A DNA stretch of 24,396 nt from CAZSMC01 sp964607755. Its GTDB lineage: Bacteria; Zhuqueibacterota; Zhuqueibacteria; Residuimicrobiales; Krinioviventaceae. The notes beneath the pieces are model-generated. The model was given only the letters and a program-made list of their open reading frames with translations, was not told the DNA's origin and did not search any database. Below are positions 1 through 8,342 of this stretch, piece after piece. The stretch's first letter is position 1. The number at the start of each line of letters is the position of its first letter. Made by a program: the position numbers and the translations under genes. The stretch lies in the NCBI GenBank assembly GCA_964607755.1, contig CAZSMC010000063.1, positions 1 to 24,396 of the forward strand. Reading direction: 5' to 3'.

Positions 1-1
1 C

Positions 2-54
2 ATTTGGAGCGGGCTTGCGCCCGCAAGCTGTCACACAGTGACAGCACTCCAAAT
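2..54. repeat. Three-stem palindromic element (REP-like)
   Basis: An outer stem ATTTGGAG (2-9) pairs exactly with CTCCAAAT (47-54). It encloses two perfect hairpins: GCTTGCG/CGCAAGC (13-19 with 22-28) and CTGTCAC/GTGACAG (28-34 with 38-44). The whole folds as a compact three-way junction and starts 12 nt beyond the stop codon of the GH30-like gene. Its place just past a gene end and its shape resemble dispersed REP/BIME elements that stabilise or end transcripts. It has no U-tract, so it is not a classical terminator. Only one copy is in the window, so the repeat status is inferred. Confidence 0.6.
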
Positions 55-66
55 AATACCGCAAAA

Positions 67-1590
67 TTATTTACCGTAAAATGTCGTTACCGAATTCGGC
101 GTGGCGGTGTATTTCAGCATGCCGTTTTTTACCTTAAAGGCGCCGACATTTTTATGACGATCATCCATATCGGTTCGATAGGCGACAAACGTGTCCGAGG
201 TTGAATTACGGACAGTGACCTCGCATTCTTTTTCCTTGTCCTCGTCAATGTTGCTGACAATGATCGCATCCGGATTTCCGGTGCCGTTGCTGCCGAACGC
301 CATCACACCGACGGCCGGATCGAACGAGCTGACGTAACACACTTTCATACCTGGTTGGCCGGCGCGGCAGACCTGCTTGTAAAAATAATAACCGCGCATC
401 ACTTCGTAACTGCCGTCGTCATTCACTTTGATGCCGGTGCCGGGATTCGGATCGCCGCTGACCCACTGCCCGGCGCGTTGAATGACCGCCCAGGGGATCA
501 GTCCGTTTACCTTGGAGATGTAAATGTTGCGGCGGATTTCATCGACAAAACCGGCATCCATTTTACTCCAACTCATGGACGTGACCCAGGCATGCAGGTT
601 CGGTTTTTGGCTGCGCAGTAAATCAATGCCGACACTGCGGTAATCGCCATAGTACGGGCTGGTACGATTCCAGACGTTGGCGAAATTGTGGCTGGTGATC
701 AAATCCAGGTTGGTGTAAGCCTGTTTGTTTTCAAAAATGGTGCGGGCGTAATCCCACTCGTGAAAGCGGGACCAGGTTTGCGTCTCACCCGGCGTCAGGC
801 CGACATCCAGCAAACCTTCCTTGTCGAGACGGTCGCGGGTAAAGGTGAGAAAATCCGCCACGTTGTGCGGCCGCCACCACATGTTATAATCTCGCTTGTC
901 TTCGCCGGGATTGGAGGCATCGCGCGGCCATCGATAATAGGCATCGCCCTCGTTGTGAAAGGAGACATATTTCAGCGGCAGGTTTTCCGTCTCGCGCAAA
1001 TACTTGACCCAGGAGACAATGTATTCAGCCACTTCATATTTTTCATCCTCATCCAGATCGCGGCCGAGGATAAATTTTTGTTCGGTGGCCCACGGCGGCG
1101 GCCCGTACAAGGTGGTCATCATGGTCAAATCATCGCCGCGCTCGCGGGTAATTTCGAGTCCGCGTTTATTAAAAAAACGCAGCCATTCGGTAGTGGTCTC
1201 ATGATCGTATCCGGCCATGTTCAAATCCCAGGGATCGTCATTATCGTTGCCGGCTTTGGTCAGACCTTCGTGCCAGACATCCAGAAACAACTTGGTGATG
1301 CCGGGTTTGAGGCCGTCCTCGCCAAAAACAAGCTGCAGAATGGTTTCGCGTTGCGCCGGCGTCATCAAACTAAAGCCGCCGTATTCCTGCGGCCATTCCT
1401 CGTAATCGCGGGTTTGCGCGGTCTCGACGTAATTGACGCCGAATCCATCCCAGTCTCGCAGTTCAATGCCAAAATTGACGCTAAGAACCGGGTCGGCATG
1501 CACCGGAACCCGGATGCCGGTGGGTTCGGGGAGTTGCTGTGCCGTCATCAATCCGACAATCATCAGTAAAATTAGAGCTGTAATTCTCAT
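67..1590 (-). CDS. Secreted GH30-like clan GH-A glycosidase
   Basis: A 507-residue protein with a Sec signal peptide (hydrophobic residues 5-16, likely cut after LMTA). The early motif DWDGFGVNY (46-54), the following segment LVFGEDGLKPG (88-97) and the FHNEGD motif (211-216) fit a GH30-like TIM barrel. N213-E214 would be the Asn and acid/base Glu at the end of strand 4. Near residue 430 onward it passes into a small beta domain, as GH30 enzymes do. At the strand-7 position, where a Glu nucleophile is expected (usual pattern W-x-T-E), the protein reads HAWVTSMSW (333-341), with Ser338 at the Glu place. It may be a divergent family or inactive. It is last in a minus-strand glycan cluster, 48 nt after the GH74-like gene. 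The exact substrate is unknown; assignment to GH30 itself is moderate. Confidence 0.75.
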   Translation of the reverse strand: MRITALILLMIVGLMTAQQLPEPTGIRVPVHADPVLSVNFGIELRDWDGFGVNYVETAQTRDYEEWPQEYGGFSLMTPAQRETILQLVFGEDGLKPGITKLFLDVWHEGLTKAGNDNDDPWDLNMAGYDHETTTEWLRFFNKRGLEITRERGDDLTMMTTLYGPPPWATEQKFILGRDLDEDEKYEVAEYIVSWVKYLRETENLPLKYVSFHNEGDAYYRWPRDASNPGEDKRDYNMWWRPHNVADFLTFTRDRLDKEGLLDVGLTPGETQTWSRFHEWDYARTIFENKQAYTNLDLITSHNFANVWNRTSPYYGDYRSVGIDLLRSQKPNLHAWVTSMSWSKMDAGFVDEIRRNIYISKVNGLIPWAVIQRAGQWVSGDPNPGTGIKVNDDGSYEVMRGYYFYKQVCRAGQPGMKVCYVSSFDPAVGVMAFGSNGTGNPDAIIVSNIDEDKEKECEVTVRNSTSDTFVAYRTDMDDRHKNVGAFKVKNGMLKYTATPNSVTTFYGK

Positions 1591-1638
1591 GTCGCTTCCT
1601 TTTTTTGTTCGTATTTTGATTTATAGTTTTTTTGATTT

Positions 1639-3774
1639 TTATCTCAATTCGCCGTAACGAATTCCGGTGCCGTTCATACCGATGTAGATGCGTCCCGGAA
1701 CTTGCCGGTCGGCTTCCAGCACCTCGGGTTCGTTGCCCAAACGATGCTGCTCATCGTTGATGCGCGTCCATTTGGCGCCGCCGTCATCGGAACGATAATA
1801 CCACAATTCATCATCGTCGGTCAATTTTCCCAGAATAAACACCGCAGGATAATCCGCGTCGGGCATCGGTGCACCGGCCGCCACCAGCGGCGCTTCTCGA
1901 ACCGACTCGATTTTTATCCAGCTATCGCCGCCGTTCGTGGATTTGTACAGACCATGGTCGGCCAGCGCCATGAACAGATGTCCCGCCTGCCCGGGTACGG
2001 TCAAAACCCGCCAATATTTTTCATCAAGCCCTTTAAAATAGGTGGGATCCGGATTCGGCAGACCTTCAGCGCTCTCCTGCCAGGTGACGCCACCATCCTC
2101 GCTGCGGTAGAATAGTCCGTTTTCCGAATCGTACATGTAAAATACATCACCCAGTACCCGGTCAGCGGCCAGCGGATGGTTATATCGAAACACCGGGCCG
2201 TCAAGTCCGGTACGACCGGGATACTCGGAGAGCTGCCAGGATTGTCCGGCATCTATTGAATAGCGCACGCCGCCGTCTTTGGTGGCGATGACCACGTGCC
2301 GCGGCTTGTCCGCCGACACCGCGATGCGTCCCCAATGCCAGTCCGCTTCATAGCTCTCGGACAGCGTCCAGGTTTGACCGTAATCCGACGACGCCGCAAA
2401 CATGGCCCGATCGCCGCCGTGGCCGGTGCTGCCCAGCATGTAGACATATTCGGGATGTTGTTCGCAAAACGCCAATCCGGGAACATTGTTTAATGCGCGA
2501 GTCGGACCGTGCTGAGCGCGCGGTTCCGGGTACTCGTCCAATGCCGTGTGCGAAAATCCGGTAATATCGGCATGTGACGAATAAAGCAGCACACCGCCGT
2601 CATTGGCGGGCGGCGCCGCCATGTTCAGGCAAACCGTTTCTTCGTGACCGACGGCAATGTCGTTGCTCCAGTGCGCCGGATCAGCGCTCAAATCCAGGGT
2701 GCGATAGACGCTGAACCAGTCCGTCACATAAACCATATTTTCACGATTGGGATCGAACAGAATTTGCGAGACGGCGGCGCCGGGAAAATCCTCGCGAAAC
2801 CAGGGGATGCGCTGCGAGACGGTACAAGATTTTTGTGTCCAGGAATCACCGCCGTCATCCGAGACATAAAACGCCTCGCGCAGACCGTTCATCTGATCTG
2901 GAACCGCCGCCAGACGGGCGGGATGATGCGGGTCGGCGGCAATCGCCCGATACTCGCCTCTATTATTCATGGGGGAAATATCCTCCCACGTTTGGGCTGC
3001 TGCCGGATGCCGCAGCCGCTTCAACCCGTCATTCATGGTCGAGGCCGCCAACACATCGCCGCCCGGTGTGATGGCCAAATTGGAGATGTTTTCGGGAGAA
3101 CCGGCAATAACCGAAAAACTCTCACCACCGTCGGTACTGCGATACACGCCGTTCCAGCGGGTGGCGGCATACATATTATTTTTGTCCGCCGGATCGAAAA
3201 CCATGGCCATGACATTGGCGTCCTCGCCCACATCCGCAACCAATGTCCATTGACCGGAACGGCGATCCAGCCGCCACAACCCAGCCTCATACGCGGCGCA
3301 ATAAAGCTGATTCGGCTGATGCGGATTGATAACCAGGCCTTCGCCCAATTTCTCCGGATGGCGGTTGCCGCCAAAGGGTTGATTCAAACCGGTCGGCGAC
3401 CAGGTTGCGCCTTTATCCTCTGAAACCAAAACATCACCCGGTTCGGCAAACGGATATTTACCGGCCGCGGCATAAACAACGTTTTCATTGACAGGATCGA
3501 GCGCCAGTCCGGCAATGCCATAGTAATTCTTATTCTCAATGGACACCCAATCCATAAGCTGCACCATCTGCTTTTTGTCGTGATCGTAGCGATAACAGCC
3601 ACCGACATCGGTGCGGATGTAGATCAGCTCGGGATTTTGGGGATGCACCTCAACACCGGTGACATAGCCGCCACCGCCGATAAGGACGGAATCCCAGTGA
3701 TAGGTTTTGGGTGAAGAGCAGCTGATAAGAATCAATACTGCACAACAGCTTAAAAATACAATCCACGTTTTCAT
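1639..3774 (-). CDS. GH74-like beta-propeller lipoprotein (xyloglucanase type)
   Basis: A 711-residue protein with an N-terminal lipoprotein signal; the lipobox LISC puts the lipidated Cys at 19. Immediately after comes the GH74 signature IGGGGYVTG (32-40) and IRTDVGGCYRYD (53-64); in GH74 enzymes the Asp of RTDVGG (D56 here) is a catalytic acid. Repeated BNR/Asp-box turns of the S-x-D-G-G-x-x-W type (for example STDGGESF, SEDGGVTW, STNGGDSW, SDDGGAKW) mark the two seven-bladed propellers of the family. The length matches GH74 catalytic modules. Family members cut xyloglucan or related beta-1,4-glucans. Anchoring to a membrane implies action at the cell surface or in the periplasm. It lies 17 nt after the GH26-like gene, so co-transcription is likely. 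Other BNR/sortilin-like propellers are an alternative, but the N-terminal signature favours GH74. Confidence 0.82.
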   Translation of the reverse strand: MKTWIVFLSCCAVLILISCSSPKTYHWDSVLIGGGGYVTGVEVHPQNPELIYIRTDVGGCYRYDHDKKQMVQLMDWVSIENKNYYGIAGLALDPVNENVVYAAAGKYPFAEPGDVLVSEDKGATWSPTGLNQPFGGNRHPEKLGEGLVINPHQPNQLYCAAYEAGLWRLDRRSGQWTLVADVGEDANVMAMVFDPADKNNMYAATRWNGVYRSTDGGESFSVIAGSPENISNLAITPGGDVLAASTMNDGLKRLRHPAAAQTWEDISPMNNRGEYRAIAADPHHPARLAAVPDQMNGLREAFYVSDDGGDSWTQKSCTVSQRIPWFREDFPGAAVSQILFDPNRENMVYVTDWFSVYRTLDLSADPAHWSNDIAVGHEETVCLNMAAPPANDGGVLLYSSHADITGFSHTALDEYPEPRAQHGPTRALNNVPGLAFCEQHPEYVYMLGSTGHGGDRAMFAASSDYGQTWTLSESYEADWHWGRIAVSADKPRHVVIATKDGGVRYSIDAGQSWQLSEYPGRTGLDGPVFRYNHPLAADRVLGDVFYMYDSENGLFYRSEDGGVTWQESAEGLPNPDPTYFKGLDEKYWRVLTVPGQAGHLFMALADHGLYKSTNGGDSWIKIESVREAPLVAAGAPMPDADYPAVFILGKLTDDDELWYYRSDDGGAKWTRINDEQHRLGNEPEVLEADRQVPGRIYIGMNGTGIRYGELR

Positions 3775-3791
3775 CCTTACCTCGATTAGGT

Positions 3792-4481
3792 CTATCTTAT
3801 ATGCATCAGTTTGGTTTCAAAGCTCGCTTGCGACGTCCGCAGCACCGCCCAATACAAGCCGCTCGGCCATTGCTCGGCAGACCATACGAATTGATGATCG
3901 CCGGCGGGTAGATATTCCTGTCTTAAGGTTTCTATCTTGCGGCCGGTTAGATCAAAGATGGACATTTCGATGTAATGCGGCGAATCTAAATTGAAACTGA
4001 GGGTGGTCCCGCTATTAAATGGATTTGGATAAGCTTTTAACAGAGTATGCGATTTAGGCAGCTGCCGGTCGGCTACCTCGCTGTAACCGTGCCAATCGAT
4101 TTCATCGGCTGTCAGCACGGCATCGGAGGTGATCAGCCCGCCGCGTTTCCAGTGGTCAATCAACACCTGGTTGACATTGTACAATTCATTCACGGTGTAC
4201 TCGCGGATGAACTCATAATCAAGGCCGATCAACCCCAGCCACTTGCCGGTCGAGTCATAAATCGTCTCGACATATTGTGGATATTTTTCATGAATTTCCG
4301 TTCCGTGCCCGCAATTCTGGCCGGCAATGACGCTGTGAAACGGCTCACTGGAAAGATGGGCGAGATATCCCAGCACATCCCGGGCCTGTTGCGAGGCGTT
4401 TGGATTGGCCGGCTGAGCTGTGGCGATGATGCACGTGCTGCACAATATCAGCACGAATACTTTTGATACCAATTTCAACAT
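3792..4481 (-). CDS. Core-deleted GH26-like secreted protein with C-terminal sorting domain
   Basis: The ATG at 4481 is chosen over an upstream in-frame ATG because AAAGGA lies just before it; this gives 229 residues. There is a Sec signal (1-22). The next part matches the start of a GH26 (beta-mannanase-type) barrel: SQQARDVLGYLAHLSS (30-45), VIAGQNCGHG (51-60), LIGLDYEF (84-91) and HWKRGGLIT (110-118). It then jumps within a few residues to AVLTADEIDW (121-130), which resembles the final helix of such domains, so about 200 or more residues carrying both catalytic Glu residues are missing. Residues 150-229 are an Ig-like type A sorting domain starting YPNPFNSGTTLSF. The frame is unbroken. 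Without the core it cannot be a normal mannanase; it is either a degenerated gene or a short secreted derivative. It sits between the GH39-like and GH74-like genes. Confidence 0.72.
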   Translation of the reverse strand: MLKLVSKVFVLILCSTCIIATAQPANPNASQQARDVLGYLAHLSSEPFHSVIAGQNCGHGTEIHEKYPQYVETIYDSTGKWLGLIGLDYEFIREYTVNELYNVNQVLIDHWKRGGLITSDAVLTADEIDWHGYSEVADRQLPKSHTLLKAYPNPFNSGTTLSFNLDSPHYIEMSIFDLTGRKIETLRQEYLPAGDHQFVWSAEQWPSGLYWAVLRTSQASFETKLMHIR

Positions 4482-4509
4482 CCTGTATCCTTTTAATCCA
4501 TTGAGGTTC

Positions 4510-5835
4510 TTATTCAAGTTTTAATCCAAATACACTCTCTTTGAGACAAGCCAGTGTCATAGTTTTATCGCTGCCCAACGATACTGTACGCACAATAGTT
4601 ACCCCGTCATGCCCGTGGTCGGCACGATAAATATTGACACGGGAAGCTTTGACGCCGTTAAATTTCAAGGTCAGAGTTGCCGGTTCCACCGCCGCCACCA
4701 CGGCAACCTTTTCACCGTCCGAATTGACGGCGCCGAGGATTTCGGAAAACACGCCCTGGCTTTGTACCACCTGGCTCTCGCCGCGTCTCAAACCCAGGGT
4801 TTTGGACATCATGCTATACAATTTGGCGACATTGACGGTCGAGTCGCCGTCAAACCAATAGCGCACATCATCATCGCCGCTTTTTTGTTGCACTTCCCAC
4901 AATCCCTGAGCCGCCAGGCCGTCCTTGAGAGCGCCGATGATATGTCGAGCTTCGTATACCGACACCAGGGTGCCGGGCAGGCCTTCATTCCGGTTAAACT
5001 CGGGAACGTGTGAGGAGCGCACGATGGGCACATCCACATTATATTTGCTCAGCACATTTTTAATCGCCTGCACGCCTTCCCGGGGGTACTCGGGATTGTC
5101 AAAATCATGAAACGTGATGCAGCCGAGATGCGGACGAATTTGATCGTCACTGAGCAGCCATTCGATCTGCTCCTCGCCGATCAAGGCCGATGCCGGACCA
5201 CCGACCGGCGTATCCGGATACCGCGACGCCTTGACTGCCGCCAGCGCCCGATACACCGCTTTTTGATAGCCGGTTTTGCGGGTGTAGGGGCTGCCGTCAA
5301 CATGAAACTGCGGATCCCAGTCAACTTCATTGAACATCTCAACATAGGAGAGGCCGCCCTCGTAATGATTGACGATTTTTGTGATGATGTCGCTCCACAC
5401 ATCCAGATCACGCGGCATGGTTTCTTCGTCGTCCGGGGCGCCGGAGTAGCGGTTCCAGCGCGCATTTTTTATGGTAAAACATACCGCCATACCGCGGTCG
5501 ATGGCGCGCTGGGCAAAATTATCGCCGTAAACGCCGTGTTGCCAATCCCAGTTTTCCGGATCGGCGCAGCCGTTTGTATTGTCGCGGTATTCCTCCGGGG
5601 AATCGCACGGCACCAGCCGGGTCAAGTCCGCCTGCGACCGCGCAAAGGTAACGCCCTGCGCTTTCAACGTATCCCAATTGGCGTCGGTGAGGCCGCGCGG
5701 CTGGGTGGCGCCGAACACCAGCGGGCTGCCGGTGGCGATGGGTTGATTAAAATCAATAACGAGTGCATCGGTTTCCTCAGGTTCAGTGACCGAGCAACAC
5801 ATAAGAAGAATTAAACACAGATAAAAAAAACGCAT
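4510..5835 (-). CDS. GH39-like clan GH-A glycosidase, probable lipoprotein
   Basis: The ATG at 5835 follows AAAGGATACTTT, a good ribosome binding site, and gives 441 residues; two upstream ATGs lack one. A short hydrophobic signal ends in LLMCCS, which reads as a slightly unusual lipobox. The TIM-barrel motif SYVEMFNEVDW (163-173) has N169-E170 as the Asn and acid/base Glu of clan GH-A. The likely strand-7 nucleophile is E279 in HVPEFN (276-281), similar to the TEWN motif of GH39 enzymes. A beta domain follows (about 360-441). GH39 members act on beta-xylosides, alpha-iduronides and algal glycans, so the substrate here is open. The next gene starts 28 nt downstream. The family could also be another unnamed clan-A group. 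Confidence 0.7.
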   Translation of the reverse strand: MRFFYLCLILLMCCSVTEPEETDALVIDFNQPIATGSPLVFGATQPRGLTDANWDTLKAQGVTFARSQADLTRLVPCDSPEEYRDNTNGCADPENWDWQHGVYGDNFAQRAIDRGMAVCFTIKNARWNRYSGAPDDEETMPRDLDVWSDIITKIVNHYEGGLSYVEMFNEVDWDPQFHVDGSPYTRKTGYQKAVYRALAAVKASRYPDTPVGGPASALIGEEQIEWLLSDDQIRPHLGCITFHDFDNPEYPREGVQAIKNVLSKYNVDVPIVRSSHVPEFNRNEGLPGTLVSVYEARHIIGALKDGLAAQGLWEVQQKSGDDDVRYWFDGDSTVNVAKLYSMMSKTLGLRRGESQVVQSQGVFSEILGAVNSDGEKVAVVAAVEPATLTLKFNGVKASRVNIYRADHGHDGVTIVRTVSLGSDKTMTLACLKESVFGLKLE

Positions 5836-6068
5836 AAAGTATCCTTTCATTTGAATTATCATAATTCCAGCACTATCAATGTCTTTATTTGCAGAATCGG
5901 AAAAAGGAGCTTAAGGTCTGTTACGTTTTCCTCGTTTCCTAATCCAACATCAAAAACAGTCGCATCGTCTTGAGAGTGTTGATATAAAGACCAGCCTGGA
6001 TTGCTTTTATAGCGGCCAAGATTTCATCACAACCAGCTCAAACAGTATTAACACTTTCAATGTAAATC

Positions 6069-7451
6069 CTAAAGTGTGTCTCTCTGCGTTGCACGCCACT
6101 CCTTGTATTCCTCAATCGAATAAAACGCCCGATGTTTGGAAAGCACAAAATTATCCGCAAACGGTTCGTCCCAGTTGTGCTCCCAGGAATCGTTTTGCTG
6201 CTGCATCCAGGCGGAGAGACGCGCGTCCAATTCCTGTTGGATGTCTGCAAATTGTGGATCGCCAATGAGATTTTTTAGCTCGTAGGGATCATTTTGCAGA
6301 TCGTACAACACCCACGGCTTGTCTTCAAAGCGGGCATATTTGTAACGTTGGGTGCGGATGCCGCGCCAGCCATCCGGAACATCTTGCCAGTTGCAGGGCC
6401 CAAATATCTGGAAAAACGCCGCATCCGGGCCGGGCGCGTTCTCCAGCAACATGGGTTTGATGCTCTGACCGGTCATGGATACCGGAACAGGAATATCACA
6501 CAAATCCAGCAGCGTCGGCGCCATGTCCACGGTGGTAAAAAGTCCGGTTGGCTTTTGCGGTTTAATGGTTCGCGGCCAGCGCAGGATGCCCGGCACTTTA
6601 ACCGATTCTTCCCAGGGCTGGCGTTTGTAAATGCGGCCGTGCGAGCCGACCATATCGCCGTGATCCGAGGTGAACAGCACCATCGTATTGTCGCATAAAT
6701 TCAGATCATTTAGTTTTTGGAACAGCCGGCCCATTTGCTCATCAATCGCCGTGACCATGGCATAATACGCGGCAATGTCCTTGCGCTGCCCGGCGCCGGG
6801 TTGCCAATTGGGCCGCATGGTTAGTTTGTCGGGATCGTAAAGCTGTTCGTATCGTGGCGGCGCCTTGTAGGGATTGTGCGGCGGACCGACGGCGATGGTC
6901 AGGAAAAACGGCGCATCGGCAACATTGTCGATAAATCCCAGCGCTTTATCGAACCAGATTTCCGTTTCAAATTGATTTATCGAAATCGGTTCCGGCGAAT
7001 CGCCTTTGAAATACTGCGAATCAAAATGATTATGATTGCACACATTGGCGGCCCAGAACTCGAATCCCTGGCGTCGCTCCGGCGGCACATAGCCGGGCTG
7101 CTTGAGGCCGCCGTCGAGATGCCATTTGCCGACAAAGCCGGTGCGATAGCCGTGGTCGCGGAACACCTCGGACAGACTTTGTTTTTCCGGCCGCAGCCGC
7201 AGATCGTTGGTGACAATGCCGTGCTGGTGTGTATACTGACCGGTGAGAATGCAGCCGCGCGCCGGGCCGCAGACCGGCGTGTTGGAAAAAGTTTGCAGCA
7301 GCGCTCCCTCTGCGGCCATCCGGTCGAGATGTGGGGTGATCACATCCGGATTGCCTGAGCAGCCCATGGCCGAGGCGCGCATCTGATCCGGGAACACCAG
7401 AATGACGTTGGGTTTTTGGGAAACCGAACAATTCAGCGATGCCAGGGTCAA
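6069..7451 (-). CDS. S1-family sulfatase (longest intact frame, TTG start)
   Basis: A 460-codon frame with the features of type I formylglycine sulfatases: metal-binding PDQ (21-23), the maturation motif CGPAR with C61 the residue converted to formylglycine, GKWHLDGG (108-115) with catalytic Lys and His, and SDHGDMVGSHG later. The C-terminal part has YKYARFEDKPWVLYDLQNDP, the usual sulfatase sub-domain. It would remove sulfate esters from a glycan and needs an FGE or anaerobic maturase encoded elsewhere. The frame is listed from TTG at 7451 because the natural start, ATG at 7505, is followed at once by TAA (see the next entry). Only GGAG two bases upstream could serve this TTG, so expression is doubtful unless the stop is a sequencing error. 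It neighbours glycosidases that may act on the desulfated product. Confidence 0.85.
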   Translation of the reverse strand: MTLASLNCSVSQKPNVILVFPDQMRASAMGCSGNPDVITPHLDRMAAEGALLQTFSNTPVCGPARGCILTGQYTHQHGIVTNDLRLRPEKQSLSEVFRDHGYRTGFVGKWHLDGGLKQPGYVPPERRQGFEFWAANVCNHNHFDSQYFKGDSPEPISINQFETEIWFDKALGFIDNVADAPFFLTIAVGPPHNPYKAPPRYEQLYDPDKLTMRPNWQPGAGQRKDIAAYYAMVTAIDEQMGRLFQKLNDLNLCDNTMVLFTSDHGDMVGSHGRIYKRQPWEESVKVPGILRWPRTIKPQKPTGLFTTVDMAPTLLDLCDIPVPVSMTGQSIKPMLLENAPGPDAAFFQIFGPCNWQDVPDGWRGIRTQRYKYARFEDKPWVLYDLQNDPYELKNLIGDPQFADIQQELDARLSAWMQQQNDSWEHNWDEPFADNFVLSKHRAFYSIEEYKEWRATQRDTL

Positions 7452-7505
7452 TACTCCGGCGCCGAGGGCAAGGCTGTTTTTCAGGAATTGACGTCTGTTT
7501 TACAT
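7452..7505 (-). pseudogene. Original sulfatase start and Tat signal, cut by a stop at codon 2
   Basis: An ATG at 7505 sits 7 nt after AAAAGG, but the second codon is TAA (7500-7502). Beyond the stop the same frame encodes NRRQFLKNSLALGAG and continues unbroken into the sulfatase. That is a twin-arginine export signal (RRQFLK followed by a hydrophobic stretch), typical for sulfatases folded in the cytoplasm. AAA to TAA, a single change, would explain it, since MKNRRQFLK is a common Tat start. It may be a real nonsense mutation or an assembly error. Confidence 0.75.
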
Positions 7506-7554
7506 AGATAAACCTTTTAGGATGATTTCAATTTGCACATTACAACTGTTTCGT

Positions 7555-8283
7555 TCATTCGGCCAACAAACACTTTTTTATGATTTCAGTGTGCTCGCTT
7601 TTTATGCTGATAAAATACACACCTGAAGTAAAGTTTGATGCATCCCATTGCACCGTATGGGTTCCGGCGGATGCCTTTTCATCATACAATGTCCGGACAA
7701 TTTGTCCACGAGAGTTATACACTTTGATTTGCAATGGAGAGGGTTCCGGTAATTGAAAACGGATAGTGGTGCTGGAATTAAACGGATTGGGATAAATTTG
7801 TACCAATTCGAAATCTTTAGCCGTGACGGCGCAGTTCTGAACGCCTGTATTAAGCCCATAATTGTCCGCCCAAACCAGTTCGCCGACCCAGGTCAAGTTG
7901 GTCGGCTGATCGTTGCTATCGAATTTCACCGCGCACTCACCGTCTTTGCACAACAGGTCGCCGCGGGTGCCTTCGCGAAAACTCCAGATAATCCGTCCCA
8001 CGCCTTTTTCCGGGGCCACAGCATGTACCGCTTTGGTGGCTGTTTGATGTTTATCTGTGTCCGCAGCATATTCACCGATGATCAACGGAAAGTCTTTGGC
8101 ATGAACGCGGTCAATATAATCAGCCAGCCGTTGCGAATACCGCCGTTTCGATTAGCGCCTTTGGCAATGAATTTCATTTCCGCCGGGGTCCTGAATGACA
8201 AAACCATGCGTGTGAAACGCGCCGGTTTCGTGTGCATAGAGGGTATGAATAATCAGAAAAAAGCCAATTAATAAATAGCGCAT
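7555..8283 (-). pseudogene. Broken GH5-like glycosidase with C-terminal sorting domain
   Basis: ATG at 8283 follows AGGAG and begins a signal peptide (MRYLLIGFFLIIHTLYA). The start of a GH5-type domain follows, GFVIQDPGGNE. An extra A in the run read at 8172-8174 then shifts the frame; removing it continues the family motif as FIAKGANRNGG. In the first frame a TAA lies at 8152-8154. The sequence then jumps to a part that fits the far end of a GH5 barrel, RYSQRLADYIDRV and FPLIIGEYA, where the Glu matches the GH5 nucleophile. About 200 residues, including the acid/base Asn-Glu, are missing. The last about 80 codons, from YPNPFNSSTTIRF, form a type A sorting domain ending at TGA (7555-7557). 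Three lesions (shift, stop, core loss) make this a pseudogene unless the assembly is wrong. Confidence 0.72.
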
Positions 8284-8342
8284 TAACACTCCTGTCAGAT
8301 TGTTCAAAAAAGAACTTTTAAAGGGTATGAAAATTAAAATTG

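Noticed and set aside
688..1569. Long plus-strand open frame opposite the GH30-like gene (293 codons), and similar ones at 2644-3423 and 5107-5814
   Set aside because: They lie fully opposite genes with clear family motifs, have no ribosome site or recognisable motif, and come from the GC-rich codon use of the real strand.
4510..5835. Missing nucleophile in the GH39-like enzyme (RSS at the strand-7 position)
   Set aside because: E279 in HVPEFN, four residues on, matches the TEWN-type nucleophile motif, so the enzyme may be intact.
5859..6023. Minus-strand open stretch of about 54 codons with LRR-like text (ENVTDLKLL, LIVLEL) before the GH39-like gene
   Set aside because: No start codon or ribosome site, short enough to be chance, and another frame of the same DNA also looks protein-like. 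It may be another remnant, but this cannot be shown.
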